Assembly: GCA_963070105.1 (NCBI GenBank)
Contig: OY718806.1
Coordinates: 145,001 to 209,000 of the forward strand
Length of the DNA: 64,000 nt
Direction: 5' to 3'
DNA from: Litomosoides sigmodontis
Lineage: Eukaryota > Nematoda > Chromadorea > Rhabditida > Onchocercidae
A program made the position numbers and the translations under genes. Within the stretch, counting starts at the first letter, position 1; every line of letters starts with the position of its first letter. Under the pieces are notes generated by a model that searched no databases, was not told the DNA's origin, and was given only the letters and a program-made list of their open reading frames with translations. This document shows, in pieces, positions 49,475 through 61,347 of this stretch.

Positions 49475-49719
49475 GAAATGGTACCGGATGCAGCGAAGGA
49501 TGTGAGATGAAACCTATGTGTAGGAATATTTGGACCGAAATGTGCAGCATTTATTTGCTGTGCGTGTGTGCACACGTGTGTGCACACCAAATATAAAAAC
49601 TAAATTTTTTTGTGTGCACACACAAGCACTTTAAAATCACCCCCCTTTTAATAAAGAAATGGTACCGGATTAATGACATGACCACTAGGCGTCCTACCAA
49701 ATATAAAAACTAAATTTTT
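49475..49719. repeat. Two interleaved short direct repeats with GTGTGCACAC palindromes
   Basis: GAAATGGTACCGGAT occurs at 49475-49489 and 49656-49670. A 24-base A/T-rich motif (starting ACCAAATATAAAAAC) occurs at 49586-49609 and 49696-49719. Between them are two tandem GTGTGTGCACAC units (49564-49587) and another palindromic TGTGTGCACACACA (49611-49624). The order is the same in both copies but the spacing differs, as in a partly deleted tandem duplication. Confidence 0.85.
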
Positions 49720-51320
49720 GACAAAAAATAATTTTACTCTTCTTCTCAGCAGTCAATGCAAAATCAATAGTACTGTTATTTTCTCCACGCAGAAAAATAG
49801 GCCAGCAGAAAGTGTTTTACTAATTCTTCTCATGCAGTCACCTTCTTTCAAAAAGTACGGGCCCATCCCTGTTATCGTTGTAATCTTAATCAGTTCGAGG
49901 CGTCTGCAGTGTACAAATCAACTTTCATGTACTTTCGAAAAGTATGTAAATGTTTCCGTAAACAACGAACATTAAAAATCAAGGCATCTAACTTGGAAAT
50001 AATAACCCAGGCTCTGAACTTTAGGGTGGGTGAATGACACTACCGAAATGCGCACCCGTAAATATCCAAGTGCATACAGTGTTACAATTATTTTTGCAAT
50101 AGCAAATAGCAATAAAGCATTCACCAGGAGCAGTAAAGTTTGGAAGTTTTCATTCATACGTCAACTTGTGTAATCATCTCAGCCTGTACAATTCGCTGGC
50201 TCGCTGGAGACCGATCGGTAATAACACTGAAGGTGCTAGTATAATGTTTGATGTTTCATTTCTCTGGTCCCTCAACTCCCCTCTTACAAATAACTCTGGC
50301 ATGTCATTCTCCTTACACGTAAAACTATCTTGGAAGCTTTTACCTATTTCGCGTCACCAAAGAGCTGAAATATTTAAGGGTGAGAAGAGAAAACATAAGC
50401 AATTCATCACTGATTGCTTATATTGGAAAAGAAGTCAATATTCGAGGTTTGTTCTTCGATCAGAAATATTTTCCTGTTTGTTTGAAAACGGAGTGTACTT
50501 TTTTAATCAAAGTCGGGTGAGCGCAAATTCGATGTAGTATTACAAAAATTAATTTGATCTGCAAGAAAATGTGAATAATATTTGTGGCAACGAGAATTCA
50601 CCTTCCACCGTCAAATTCTGTGTGCTATTTGATTTACTAATAAGCAACAGAAATACACGCACGCACACAAAACATCAATAGCAGTAGTGGTTTAGAAATG
50701 AAACAAATGAGGAGACAAAGGAAGAAAGGTGGGTTACGTTTATCTAAGCATTCATTAAAAGTATGAAAAAAAAGGAAGTTTAAAAGCAAAGCATAGCAGA
50801 CATAGTTCAAAAGGATGGAACGCTGCCATATGAGGAGAATGGATAGCTCCCTGCTGTCTGGGAGAACACCGATTACTTCAACTGAACAACTAAACTGAAG
50901 CACTTTCAAGAAAGAACGCAAGTTTAAGAAAAAAATTTCCGGCTAAACATCTCAGTGAACGTTAGATATCCACTAGCGCTTGAATAGTGCGGCATCATTA
51001 CATGAAGTTTCGCCGGCTCTTGCAAAGACACCTCTTGCACTGACGCGGTGACGAACCTAATCAGTCAGTTACCGCATTCTAAAGTGAACAACGAACTGCC
51101 TTCCACGTTCACGCAGGATTGCAGATGGTTTCAAAACAGGGAAGGACAAGTTTACATCTCACAGCACCCCTCAACAGCAGCCGGCCATCTCTCAAACAAC
51201 ACGACAACATTCCCTCGCGCTTCACACAAATATGCATTGCGGTTATTAATTACAACAGAAACAGCAACGCAGCGGCCAGCAGTAGCAACAGCACCGAACT
51301 AACTGAACATCATACACCAT

Positions 51321-51396
51321 CACACACACACACACGCACACACGCACGCACACACACACGCACACACGCACACACGCACGCACACACACACACACG
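51321..51396. repeat. CA/CACG repeat
   Basis: CA dinucleotides interrupted regularly by CG, giving CACACG and CACGCA units. Confidence 0.9.
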
Positions 51397-52043
51397 TACA
51401 TGTTCAGTTGCATTACTTTGTACCGTGTACTTGAAACATCTTACCTACATGCAAACAATACCCTGCTTCCTTCCGTGTGAGCGAACACCCTTCGATGAAT
51501 TAATTATTTACATTATTCATGCAGCAATCCACTCCTCCTCTCCCTCCAAATGCGAAATTGTTGAAGAAGCATCACACCCCTCCCCCTCTCATAACCTCTC
51601 TCCCTCTCTCTGGACACCAGAAACATTTAAACCTTAGCATCCAGTACCTCCCGCTTGTACGTTTCACAACAGTGCATATCATTTTACTCTCCTCCTACTG
51701 CACCTCCAATGCTTCACTATCTTAATCGGTCAGTCTCTGTCACCTCTCCAGTTATCACACTATTCCTCTCCCTCTCGCCGATACTACACGCAACGCAAGT
51801 TTGCACGCCCATTGTTTGCTCATGCTCAGCAACAACCGCGCCTCCTGCTTTAGCAGTGAACATTCTCCATGTGCATATGTGACAGGTAGAGCAAGCATCC
51901 CGTAGGTCCTTTGTGATTTCTGGCCTTCTTTACGGCTACTTCGAATTCTCTCTCGGTCATTATCGCTTTTTTAACTCTAAGCGATGTGGTTTTTCCAAAT
52001 ATCATGGATTGCTTGTCGCAAACCACCACAGTTCACTTTCGAA

Positions 52044-52069
52044 CTGCTGCTACTGCTACTGCTGCTGCT

Positions 52070-52100
<31 letters not shown>

Positions 52101-52140
52101 CTACTGCTGCTGCTGCTGCTGCTGCTGCTACCGCTGCTGC
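52044..52140. repeat. CTG/CTA trinucleotide repeat upstream of SLC5 gene
   Basis: A mixed CTG/CTA array of about 32 units, about 330 bases before the SLC5 start codon. The poly-Leu, poly-Ala/Thr and poly-Cys/Tyr frames over it show no conserved flanks and are treated as artefacts. Confidence 0.9.
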
Positions 52141-52473
52141 AGTTTGCTTTACTTCACCCTCTTTCTTGTATCAACGACTCCATTTAAGGACTTCAGTGAT
52201 CATCAGTCGCGGTATTTCACGCTCCACGATCTCCCGCTCCCACATTCGTTAACGTGTCTGACTTCCGTTCTTGTCGTGATACTCCGTTCTTCCTTCGCTG
52301 CTTCCGCTTATATTAGTGTTGTAAATCGACATCATTGCTTTGTATTCTCGTGACTGTCAGATACGTTCATTCAAACAGCTATGGCTTTTGTTACCTTTTT
52401 TCTTTGATTGAAAAGGTCCAGTTACCGGCGTGTCATTATTTTTGTCTTACTTCAGACATCTCTAATTCAAAGT

Positions 52474-55400
52474 ATGGATGTTGTGGATACAATTGTCCTC
52501 ATAGCTCTTCTCGTTGCAATTTCCTTTTTCGGCTTGTTCACAGCATTACGCGGCGCAAAACAAACATCTGCCGCCCAAATCCTGCACGGATCGAAGTTTG
52601 CATTCTTCTCCTTTTCTTATTGAAAATATGAAATCTGCGTTACGTGCGTGGCAACAAATAGAGCTGAAGAATGGGGCAGCAAAACCTTTTGCCAATTTTG
52701 TCACATGAAATATAGCACATGAGGACGGAGATTGGGTCAAACTTCTTTGAAGCATGATTTGATAAAGAAGGTCAGGTTAGAAATTTAATAACGACCGTGG
52801 ATTAATACAGGATATTATCGTGTGACTTCAGAGTGGAACAGCAGAAATAATTTTTAGCGTGTCTGTACTGACGTCGGCTTTATCAGTTTGTTCGGGATTT
52901 CTTTCCGCAATTTCACTTCTTGGATTTCCCGCAGAGGTAGATGTACTGGTCAAATTTTTCATTCAAAAATGTCGTGGTTTAATTCTTTTTCACTTAGCAG
53001 ATAATTCAATCTAATTTTTCAACTTAGTTTCTTTAAAATTTTTTTTATTGTGAAATGTTTACTGGGATGGTTTTGTTCAAAATTCGACCATTCTTATGAA
53101 TTTCTCTTCAAAATTTACATCAGTTTGTTTGCTAAACTATGAATTTTCATGCAGATCCATTACCAAGGAGCAATGATATTGTGGTATGGTCCGATGTACA
53201 TGGTGGCATTTCCCATTGCAGCTTATTGTTTTTTACCCGTTCTATACAATATGAAGCTCACAAGCTTATACGAAGTTGGTATCATATCTACTACCATAAT
53301 TGACCATTACTGCTACCGTTATTGCTCCATACATTTTGCAAACTATTTCAGCTTTATTATTCACTTCTTGTATTTCTAGTATTTGGAAATTCGGTTCAAT
53401 TTTGCGTGTCGGTTTTTGGCTTCACTTACTTTTTGCATCCAGGTGCTTCTTTGATTGTTACAAAGCTTAAATTGTTGCTTTTATAACATTGTTTCGACTA
53501 ATCAATCATATTGATTGAAAGTATTGCTTTAACGTAACTGATTTTATATGTGAGTCACATGCTTAAACTGATGTGGTGGTTGTTTGTACTATGTCCTGCT
53601 AAATCGGAAACTTTTTGAGCAAGTCATGAAAAATGATCCACAGTGTGTTGAAATGTGGAGTTGCAAAATGAACATCGTAAGTCGTTATAATTCTTGATCG
53701 GATGGCTTTCATCATGCAGACAGAACGATAGAGTGTTCCTTTCAGAAAGTTTTAAATTTCAATAAAATCTTTTTCAACAGCTCTAACATATGGATTGTTT
53801 TGTTGTTCAGATTCCATGTTAGGAGTGGAACTAGAATCTGTGGTAATGGAGGTAGGAATTCATTTTCTTTCTATTTCATCATTAGCAGTGATTAAATTAC
53901 CTTTCAAGAAACATTTTCACTTGCAGGTTTGGCTTTATGTTAGTGTAGCACTGTATGCACCAGCACTTGCATTATCTACAGTTATTTCGATCCCGTTATC
54001 TTTCTCAATTGCTGTGACGGCGGGTCTAGCTGCCGTTTATGTGACATTGGTAGGTTGCCGCAATGAAGATGTTTAATTGAATGAATTTTTTCAATTAATG
54101 AATCAGCTTTCAGGGGGGCGCAAAAGCAAGCATCTATACTTCAGCTTTACAAATGGCACTAATTTTAGCGAATATGGTGCTGATTTTTTCAATTAGTTTA
54201 TACCAATCTGGTTTAAACAGCGTTTTCAAAACTGCTGTTGCTGGAGGTCGTCTGCAGTTACTTGAGTAAGCTTTTTATTTGTGCTTTTAAGACTAAGTCC
54301 TGTAGACTTAGAACTACCGCGATGAATTTTAGTGCTGACTAAAAAGATCGCGAAAAAAACGTTGAGGAAGATCAAGGATAATTCAGTCTCAGTAAAATTT
54401 ATTTGATGCGGTTAATTTTATTTGAGTATGATAGATTGAACATGGTATATATATTAATAGTACTTAATTGTTTGCAGTTTCCGAATTGATCCACGTATTC
54501 GACATTCGGTTTGGTCCTTGGTGATTGGTGGTACAGGAAACATACTGTGTCTTTTTGCAACAAATCAACTTACAATGCAGCGTTATATGGCAATGAGTTC
54601 ACTTCGATCTGCTCAGCGGTAAGTTTTTGTTCAACTCATTTATGAGTGTGCTATATTGATAATAATTTATGTAATGATGTTTAAGGGTCATTTTGCTCAA
54701 TATCCCTTTCAATTGCCTGATTCTTACGACATATGTTGGTGCGGGACTGATAATATACCACAAATATTTTCATTGTAATCCTGTTCTTCAATCAAAAGAC
54801 CAAGTAAGTATTACAGTGTCCTTATTGTAATGCTTTATTTTAAATCCAATGTACATAAATAACATTAGGCATTTATTATGACTCAGTTCATTGATTACTT
54901 TATTTAGAGTTAGTTTTTCATTATAAATTCTGAACAAAAAATCACAAAATGTTATTTTTTTGCATTGAGACATCATCTCTTGCTTTGTGGGATATCATCA
55001 TCATAAGCAGCTTACTTTGCAGCTTTTTCCTCGTTTCGTTATTGATGAGCTATCCACGATACCTGGAATGGTTGGTCTTTTTACAGCATCTGTATATAGC
55101 GCAGGTTTAAGGTACGATAGGACGTTTTTTTTTTCTTTAGTGTTGCACGTTGTTATATTAACCCTTCTGCAGTCGAGATTAATAAACTGCTCTAATCTAT
55201 TTCTAATCCATGTACTACATGTGATGGTGATATACTTGTTTAACACTACAATTTTTTTCTAGTACGGCCTCAGCTTCCTACAGTGCGCTCACCGCAGTAT
55301 TCATCGAAGACGTTATTAAACAGTTCCAAATTAAAGTGCAGAAACGTCAGCCGATGAAATCAAGTACCACTATCTTATTAGCGCGATATCTACGTATGTT

Positions 55401-56632
55401 TTATTACTATTTAATTATTTTGTTGCAAGCTTAATGTCTTAAATCTGCATTTCGTTTCTACAAAATAGTTATTTTTCAGCATTACTGTTTTGTTGTTTAT
55501 CAATGGTAGTCGCTTATCTTTGTAGCATAATGGAAACGATGGTGCTTCAGGTTAGTTATAGCCCTGATAATCACAAAACTGACACAAAATTCTTATACTC
55601 GAACAGTATAAGAATTCATGTATTCATTTTTTTACAGGTCTCATTTTCAATATTCGGGATTGCTGGAGGACCCGTGTTAAGTGTCTTTTGCCTGGGCATG
55701 TTTTTTCCAAAAATTAAGGGACTGGCAGCTTTTGTTGGTTAGTATACAGGAACATGCAAAATTAAAAAATAGAAATTAAAAATAAAATTATGAGAACAGT
55801 AGTAGTTAAAGGATTTAAAGGAATGTGATGTACTGTATTTAAGATAGAATTTTAGCTCAGCTGGCTTCAACAGTGTTCTCTATTTTTATTGCTGGTGGTG
55901 CAGTGGTAAGCAATGTAGGACCCGTTGGTTTACCAATTGATGAAACTTGTGGACAAAGTAATGCCACTTTGGCATTTGTTGAAAAACCAGAATATGGAAT
56001 GGTCTATCCGTTACACAGGTATATTGTTTCCATATTTAATTTTTTTTAGCTATCTGGTTGCTTATATTTAAAATTATCAGCTAAGAAACTATGTTGTGGA
56101 CTATTATAAATTTTTCAGCAATTCATGGTTAATTCAACTATTTCGTCTTTCGTACCAATACTACAGCATCTCTGCTGTTTTGGTTGCGTTCGTAGTTGCA
56201 CATGTTGTTCAGTGCTTTTCAGGTATTTTTGGCTCTTTCCAACTGAGTTGACATTTGTCTTTGTTACCGAACTGAATCATTTATAGTTCAGTGATTTCAG
56301 AAAGTGCTGAACGTTTATCAGTCGAATCGAGGCTGCTATCACCTTTGTTTCGATTAACACATACTCAAAAAGTATTGTCAGTTTTTATAACTGCATCAGT
56401 TAATACCAACCCTTTTTTATCAGTAATTATCTGTCTACTGGAAGCCAAGAGTTTTTTACGGTGTCACAGAGTTACCTTGAATGCAAATTGGTTTCCTGGA
56501 CTAATTTTACTTTTTGATGTAAAGAAATTTTAACCTTCGTGATTTTAGAGTAGTGTGCTCGAGTACGCTTCCGAAACAATGAAGGATGGCGAAGTCTTGG
56601 AATTATCAGATAAGGCAAAGTCTGCATTATAG
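52474..56632 (+). CDS. SLC5 sodium-coupled solute symporter
   Basis: Plasma membrane Na+/solute symporter of the monocarboxylate/multivitamin/iodide branch (SLC5A5/6/8/12-like). Sixteen exons: 52474-52595, 52834-52936, 53155-53274, 53380-53442, 53927-54049, 54114-54265, 54478-54618, 54686-54803, 55023-55111, 55263-55393, 55480-55550, 55638-55737, 55856-56018, 56119-56222, 56301-56371, 56549-56632; phases close to 584 residues. Family marks in order: [63 protein letters not shown], and [18 protein letters not shown] in TM8, where family members place the Na2-site Ser/Thr pair, then [15 protein letters not shown]. About thirteen hydrophobic segments are visible. Exon 2 requires the second AG of TTCAGAG for frame. 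The substrate cannot be told from sequence. It is not the choline transporter branch. Confidence 0.95.
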
Positions 56633-57749
56633 TATCTGTTTTGCACCATTCATTTTATTTGGAAGTTTGTTCAACTGTCCTATGAAGTATTTTATTTTCT
56701 TTTGCTTGATTGCTATGCAACACATTTCATTAAATTTATTTCGATGGCTAGCAATATATTTATTACCTTTAATTTATGGCTTCGGCTTACAACTGGTACA
56801 CGGTATCATGGATCAAACTATTAATCTTTTGTTGAATCACATCACTTCAAATGTTAACCACTGTTGCCAAAAAGTATGTGGACTTTGTAAGCGATGTCTA
56901 CGAACAACGTTAATTTACACACTCTGCGAAACCATAGCGTCTGAATACCTGAATGGTAATCAGTTGTTCAGATCGACTTGTTAAGTTAAGGTATCCTTTG
57001 ATTGAAAAAAAGCATTTCCGGAAGAAATTTGCTGTTGTGGCTATCATTTTTCTTGAAAATTATGGTTTACGCCTTCTTTGGAGTGTTTGGATCTAAATAC
57101 TTCGAATTCTGGTAAAATGAATTTTCAAGAACACAGAATACAATACTGTAATATTTTGTCTCCTCTCCCTCTCCTCCTCCTCCCTTTCTCCCCAAAAAAT
57201 GAAATATGATTTGGGATAGTAACACTTGTAAGCGATAAAATTTCCGCGCTAACACACGAAATACTGCTGACCTGGACGCTGAGAACAAGATTTAATAGAA
57301 TTCTGTTTTCCTATAGAACTGTTATTCATTCATCATCCCTGCTGTTTTGAGTGAAGACTTATTTTCCTAAAGACACTTCAATAATTTCAATCTACATAGC
57401 AATAAATTGAATAAATGATTGAAAAAGAATGAAGCTGAGTCTGTGAGGAAAAAATCGTTCGACAGACGATGCTGATTGAAATCTAGTTGCTGTGAATTAC
57501 TTCAGTGCTACAATTCTTATGTATACCCAAGTTCCTGAGGGAAGGGGAAGCCTCGTCATGATAACAGATTGTAAATGGAATAATGACACAAACGTACATA
57601 TAATGTCGTAGCTATCATTTCTTTTCAATTCGTGCTTTTGGCAAGGTATGATAAAATCTTAGGGAATTCGTGGAAACCCCTGCAGATAGATAGTGAAACT
57701 ATGAATTACAAGCAACAAGTTACTGTGTACGTATTCACATCCAATATTA
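56633..57749. other. Intergenic after SLC5 gene
   Basis: SLC5 3' UTR followed by A/T-rich DNA. The frame at 56586-56984 overlaps the SLC5 last exon in another phase and is not a gene. Nothing else is recognised. Confidence 0.55.
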
Positions 57750-58198
57750 ATGGAACGGATCAGATCACCACCAGCATTGGCGTTGGCTATGGATTACATT
57801 GAAAAGGTAGATGCGTGAATCCACATTTGCATGACTAGCTGCGACTTTTCTGCCATATGACTTGACAGATGATAATTTTCAAACGGTTGGCGGATAAAAG
57901 TCGTGCTAAGGAGCAGAAATAAAGGATTAGTGAAGATTTGTATTTCATTTTACGTCATCCCTTGTATCAAAGTGATAATGCTGCTGCTATGTTACTACAC
58001 GGAAGAGATATCTCAGAGGAAACATTTGAAACGTTCTGGTTCCAATTCATCCGTAAAGAATCTGTAAGGACGCACATATTACACTTCTTCGTATCATCGT
58101 GTGCTTCCTTCGATACTTCCACCTCCGACGTATGTCAGCGTGCTGTGAGCAAAATCACTAAGCTTGTCCAAATGATGTGGGATAGGAATTTTCACTGA
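57750..58198 (+). pseudogene. Unrecognised short gene or pseudogene
   Basis: A possible first exon, 57750-57806, starts with ATG, encodes 19 residues ending AMDYIEK and is followed by a plausible donor (AAG|GTAGAT). After an acceptor-like CTTGACAG, a frame opens at 57869 and runs in phase to a TGA at 58196-58198, but it contains one TAA at 57920-57922. The part after the TAA reads like protein: LYFILRHPLYQ, LLHGRDISEETFETFWF, DVCQRAVSKITKLVQMMWD. The stop can be avoided by a hypothetical 45-base intron from 57888 (CG|GTTGGC) to a weak GGATTAG acceptor. Either it is a tiny-intron gene, a decayed copy, or chance. No family is recognised. Confidence 0.3.
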
Positions 58199-59062
58199 GC
58201 TCAAGCCACAGTGGTTTGGATGGCAAATAATGTGTATGGCCCGTTCGGAATATGACCTTTTCCAGCAGGTTGGTGGGGGAGGAAGAGGATTGTTTGGGTT
58301 AGGGGGTTATAATGGGGGGAGTCAAGATTGGGCGCTTAAAATTTGAACGAGTGACAGTTTACAGATACTTCATGACGTACTACTGCTTCGGTGGTTACCC
58401 TTGCTTTGATTAATATTTTTAAGTGTTAGCGCTACGTTCAGAAACAAAATGAAGATAATGTGGGCTGGTTGATGATGATGGATGTCTACGTCAGCTATGG
58501 CTGCGAAGGTGATGATGTCGACTTCATGGGTTATAATAATTGAGGCATGGATAAGTAGATAGAGAATACAAGGCTATATCCTTATAATTCATGGGGAAGG
58601 CGAGGAGGGAATGTAGAAAGTCGTGTTTTATGTAAAGGTGGAAATTGCGAATAGCGATGGCTAGCTGATGCTAGCGATCACCTGATAGTGGACAGATTAG
58701 TGCGAATGACACAGCAAGAACTTTTAACTTTTAGCTTTGTCGAGTATGATTTCAGCTGAAAAAGTTTATTGATTCTCTTCTTCAATATTACCTCAAATCT
58801 ACCTACGACTATGGAACCAAACTGTCAACTCCTTCATAAGATACACGTGTAACCAATCCTTTCTTGTTGAACCCCTAACCTGCCCTTTTTCGTATGGTTG
58901 TATATCGTTTCGTCGTGCCGTGCGTATAGGTCGTTCAAATCATATGGTTATAAATCTTAGAAAGATAGAAAAGTACTTGTTGCAAGCAATTTTAGGAAGA
59001 AGAAGTTCGCTATGTTTCTCTTCCTTGAATAGATCACTGTTCTGAAAAAAAAGTGGTGAGCA
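58199..59062. other. Region upstream of G alpha gene
   Basis: Probably the promoter and 5' UTR of the G alpha gene. An acceptor-like ATTTTAG ends at 58995, 67 bases before the ATG. No other gene or named element is seen. Confidence 0.5.
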
Positions 59063-61347
59063 ATGGGTTGCGTTAATAGCACCGATCAAAATGCAAAAGC
59101 GAGATCAAAGCAGATAGATGAACAGGTATTTTTCGCTGAAGATATATGTGATAACATAAAGCTGTCTTTTATTTAATTTAATCGTCTGTCTCAGTGGTCA
59201 TGAATAAATAATTTTGGCTTATGCACGCTAATAATGTCGACATTTCCAGTTAAAAGCAGATGGAGAAAGGGCGTCTCGCGAAGTGAAGCTGTTATTATTG
59301 GGTGCAGGAGAGTCTGGGAAAAGTACCATTGTGAAACAAATGAAAATCATTCACGAAACTGGGTACAGTGATGAAGAACGCAAAGCTTATAAGCCTGTGG
59401 TGTATTCAAATACAATTCAAAGTATGATGGCAATAATACGGGCTATGGGGCAACTTAAGGTCATTTTTGGTATTTGTTAGTTACATATTATTAGAGTTAC
59501 AGTCTAAATCGCAAAATCTATGGTCAGAGTAATGTAAACTACATGGAGACGTAATATGTTATTTGCAAAAGAAAACAGAACTTCAGAACGCTTATTGCTA
59601 CCAATATATAATAAATTATAGTGAAAGTAGTTGCAATGTATATAACGAAGTTACTGTATACTTTTCGTTGGCATTGATTCCAATTGTGTAGTTGTCATTT
59701 CGGAAAAAAAGGAAGTCACACAAAATGTGTTTACAGATAGACTTCTCAGTAGATATGCGAAATGAGGATGCTCGCCAGTTCTTCATGTTAGCTCAAAGTT
59801 GTGATGAAGGAGAATTGCCTCCTGAGTTAGCTGTTTGCATGAAACGTTTATGGGCTGATCCAGGAGTTCAGGAATGCTTTACGCGTTCAAGGGAATATCA
59901 ACTAAATGATTCGGCTCCATATTATCTCAATTATTTAGACAGGCATGCTACTTTTCCAATAGTCATTCAGGTTTCGTGAGAATATCTACTGCAAATGATA
60001 TTAAATTTTAAAATTATCAAGACATCCTTATTCGTTGTGTCAAATTATCTTTAACTAGATGTTAGTTGAAAGGTGGAGGTTAGGGTGTACTTGATATTTT
60101 AGAACATCATTATCACAAAGATTTTTATGCGCACATACTTTGTTCATAATATATTGTATTTTGTGTTTTGGATTTAGTTTGGTTTGGTTTTTATGTCCTA
60201 TTTTCAGGATATCACAGCCTGGTTATGTGCCAACACAAGATGATATATTGAGGACACGTGTGAAGACAACGGGGATTGTTGAAACACATTTCACCTACAA
60301 GGATTTGCATTTCAAGTGCGTGGTCAGGGCAACATTGTATTGTTATCTTTCTCTGGTGTTGCAGTTGTTGTCACATATAGTATTAATTAGATGAGCCTAC
60401 TTTTAGAATGTTTGATGTTGGTGGACAGCGTTCTGAGCGCAAAAAATGGATTCATTGTTTTGAAGGTGTAACAGCTATTATCTTTTGTGTGGCAATGTCT
60501 GAATATGATATGAAGCTTGCAGAGGACGATGAAATGGTAAAGACTTCCACTTTTTCATTGCTCTTAGTCCACCCATTATTACTAAATTTTATCATTATTC
60601 AGCACTTGCAGATTATAAATTCTAACCCTCGTTCGGCATGGCATTTTATGTTTTTTTTGCCGTATTTCGCTGGCAATAATTTTTTCAGTTTAAGATTAGT
60701 AGAAAATAATCTTTTCTAGTTCTTTTATAAAGCACTTATTGCATCTTATTTAGCTCTTCCTATTTCATATCTCGATAAGATTCAAGATTGAATTTTGTGG
60801 AGTTATGTTTCTAATACCAATGATTACAGAATCGGATGGTAGAAAGCATGAAGTTGTTCGACTCAATATGCAATAATAAATGGTTTACAGATACATCAAT
60901 AATATTATTCTTGAACAAAAAAGATCTTTTCGAGGAAAAAATAAGGAAATTGCCATTGACATTATGTTTTCCGGAGTATACAGGTTGGTGCTTTCATATT
61001 ATTTTAGCTTGCCAGAAAAAATACAATACTCTGTCCGTAAACATTTGCACATGTTTTAACGACGAGTTTTTACTGCACTTTCAACTGGCATAAGCTGCTT
61101 TATTTTATGTACATAATCCTTACTTATTCATCAATTACGAATTGTCAGTTCAGGTACAAACACATATGAAGAAGCAGCTGCTTACATACAACTACAGTTT
61201 GAGAATTTGAACAAGCGAAAAGATGGTCAAAAAGAAATTTATACGCACTTCACGTGTGCAACAGATACGAACAACATACGCTTCGTGTTTGATGCTGTTA
61301 CCGACATAATAATTAAAGAAAACTTACGACAATGCGGTTTGTTTTAG
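59063..61347 (+). CDS. gpa-16: Heterotrimeric G protein alpha subunit, Gi class (GPA-16-like)
   Basis: GTP-binding signalling subunit at the plasma membrane. Seven exons: 59063-59125, 59250-59459, 59737-59942, 60208-60315, 60407-60536, 60830-60983, 61154-61347; phases give 354 residues, the usual Gi length. Motifs: MGC N-terminus (myristoylation at Gly2, palmitoylation at Cys3), P-loop GAGESGKST, switch I with the catalytic Arg in RTRVKTTG, switch [18 protein letters not shown] guanine specificity, TCATDT, and C-terminal CGLF with the Cys four from the end that pertussis toxin modifies in Gi/o. Ending in F rather than Y argues against GOA-1; SREVKLLLL and the IRAMGQLK region suggest GPA-16, which in C. 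elegans acts in spindle positioning. The paralogue name is from memory. Exon 3 appears to end at a GC donor (59943-59944); an in-frame GT donor 33 bases later would add 11 residues. Confidence 0.95.
59943..59977 (+). promoter_or_regulatory. GC splice donor and competing downstream GT donor
   Basis: GACAG|GCATGC at 59943 is the only junction that joins LDR to ISQPGYVP at the family's normal length; the next exon begins at 60208 in the matching phase. GTTTC|GTGAGA at 59976 is in the same phase and would retain 33 extra bases. Confidence 0.65.

Larger units (their letters stand above)
48339..52473. other. Divergent intergenic region, SLC7 / SLC5
   Basis: About 4.1 kb between divergent start codons. 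It holds a duplicated pair of short motifs near 49475-49719, a CA/CACG run (51321-51396) and a CTG/CTA run (52044-52140). A minus-strand frame at 50157-49972 could encode a short membrane protein but is unsupported. A TTCAG acceptor-like site ends at 52455, 18 bases before the SLC5 ATG. I see no other gene. Confidence 0.55.

Noticed and set aside
50166..50537. 123-residue plus-strand frame
   Set aside because: Composition looks random, with no conserved motif, no acceptor upstream and no continuation.
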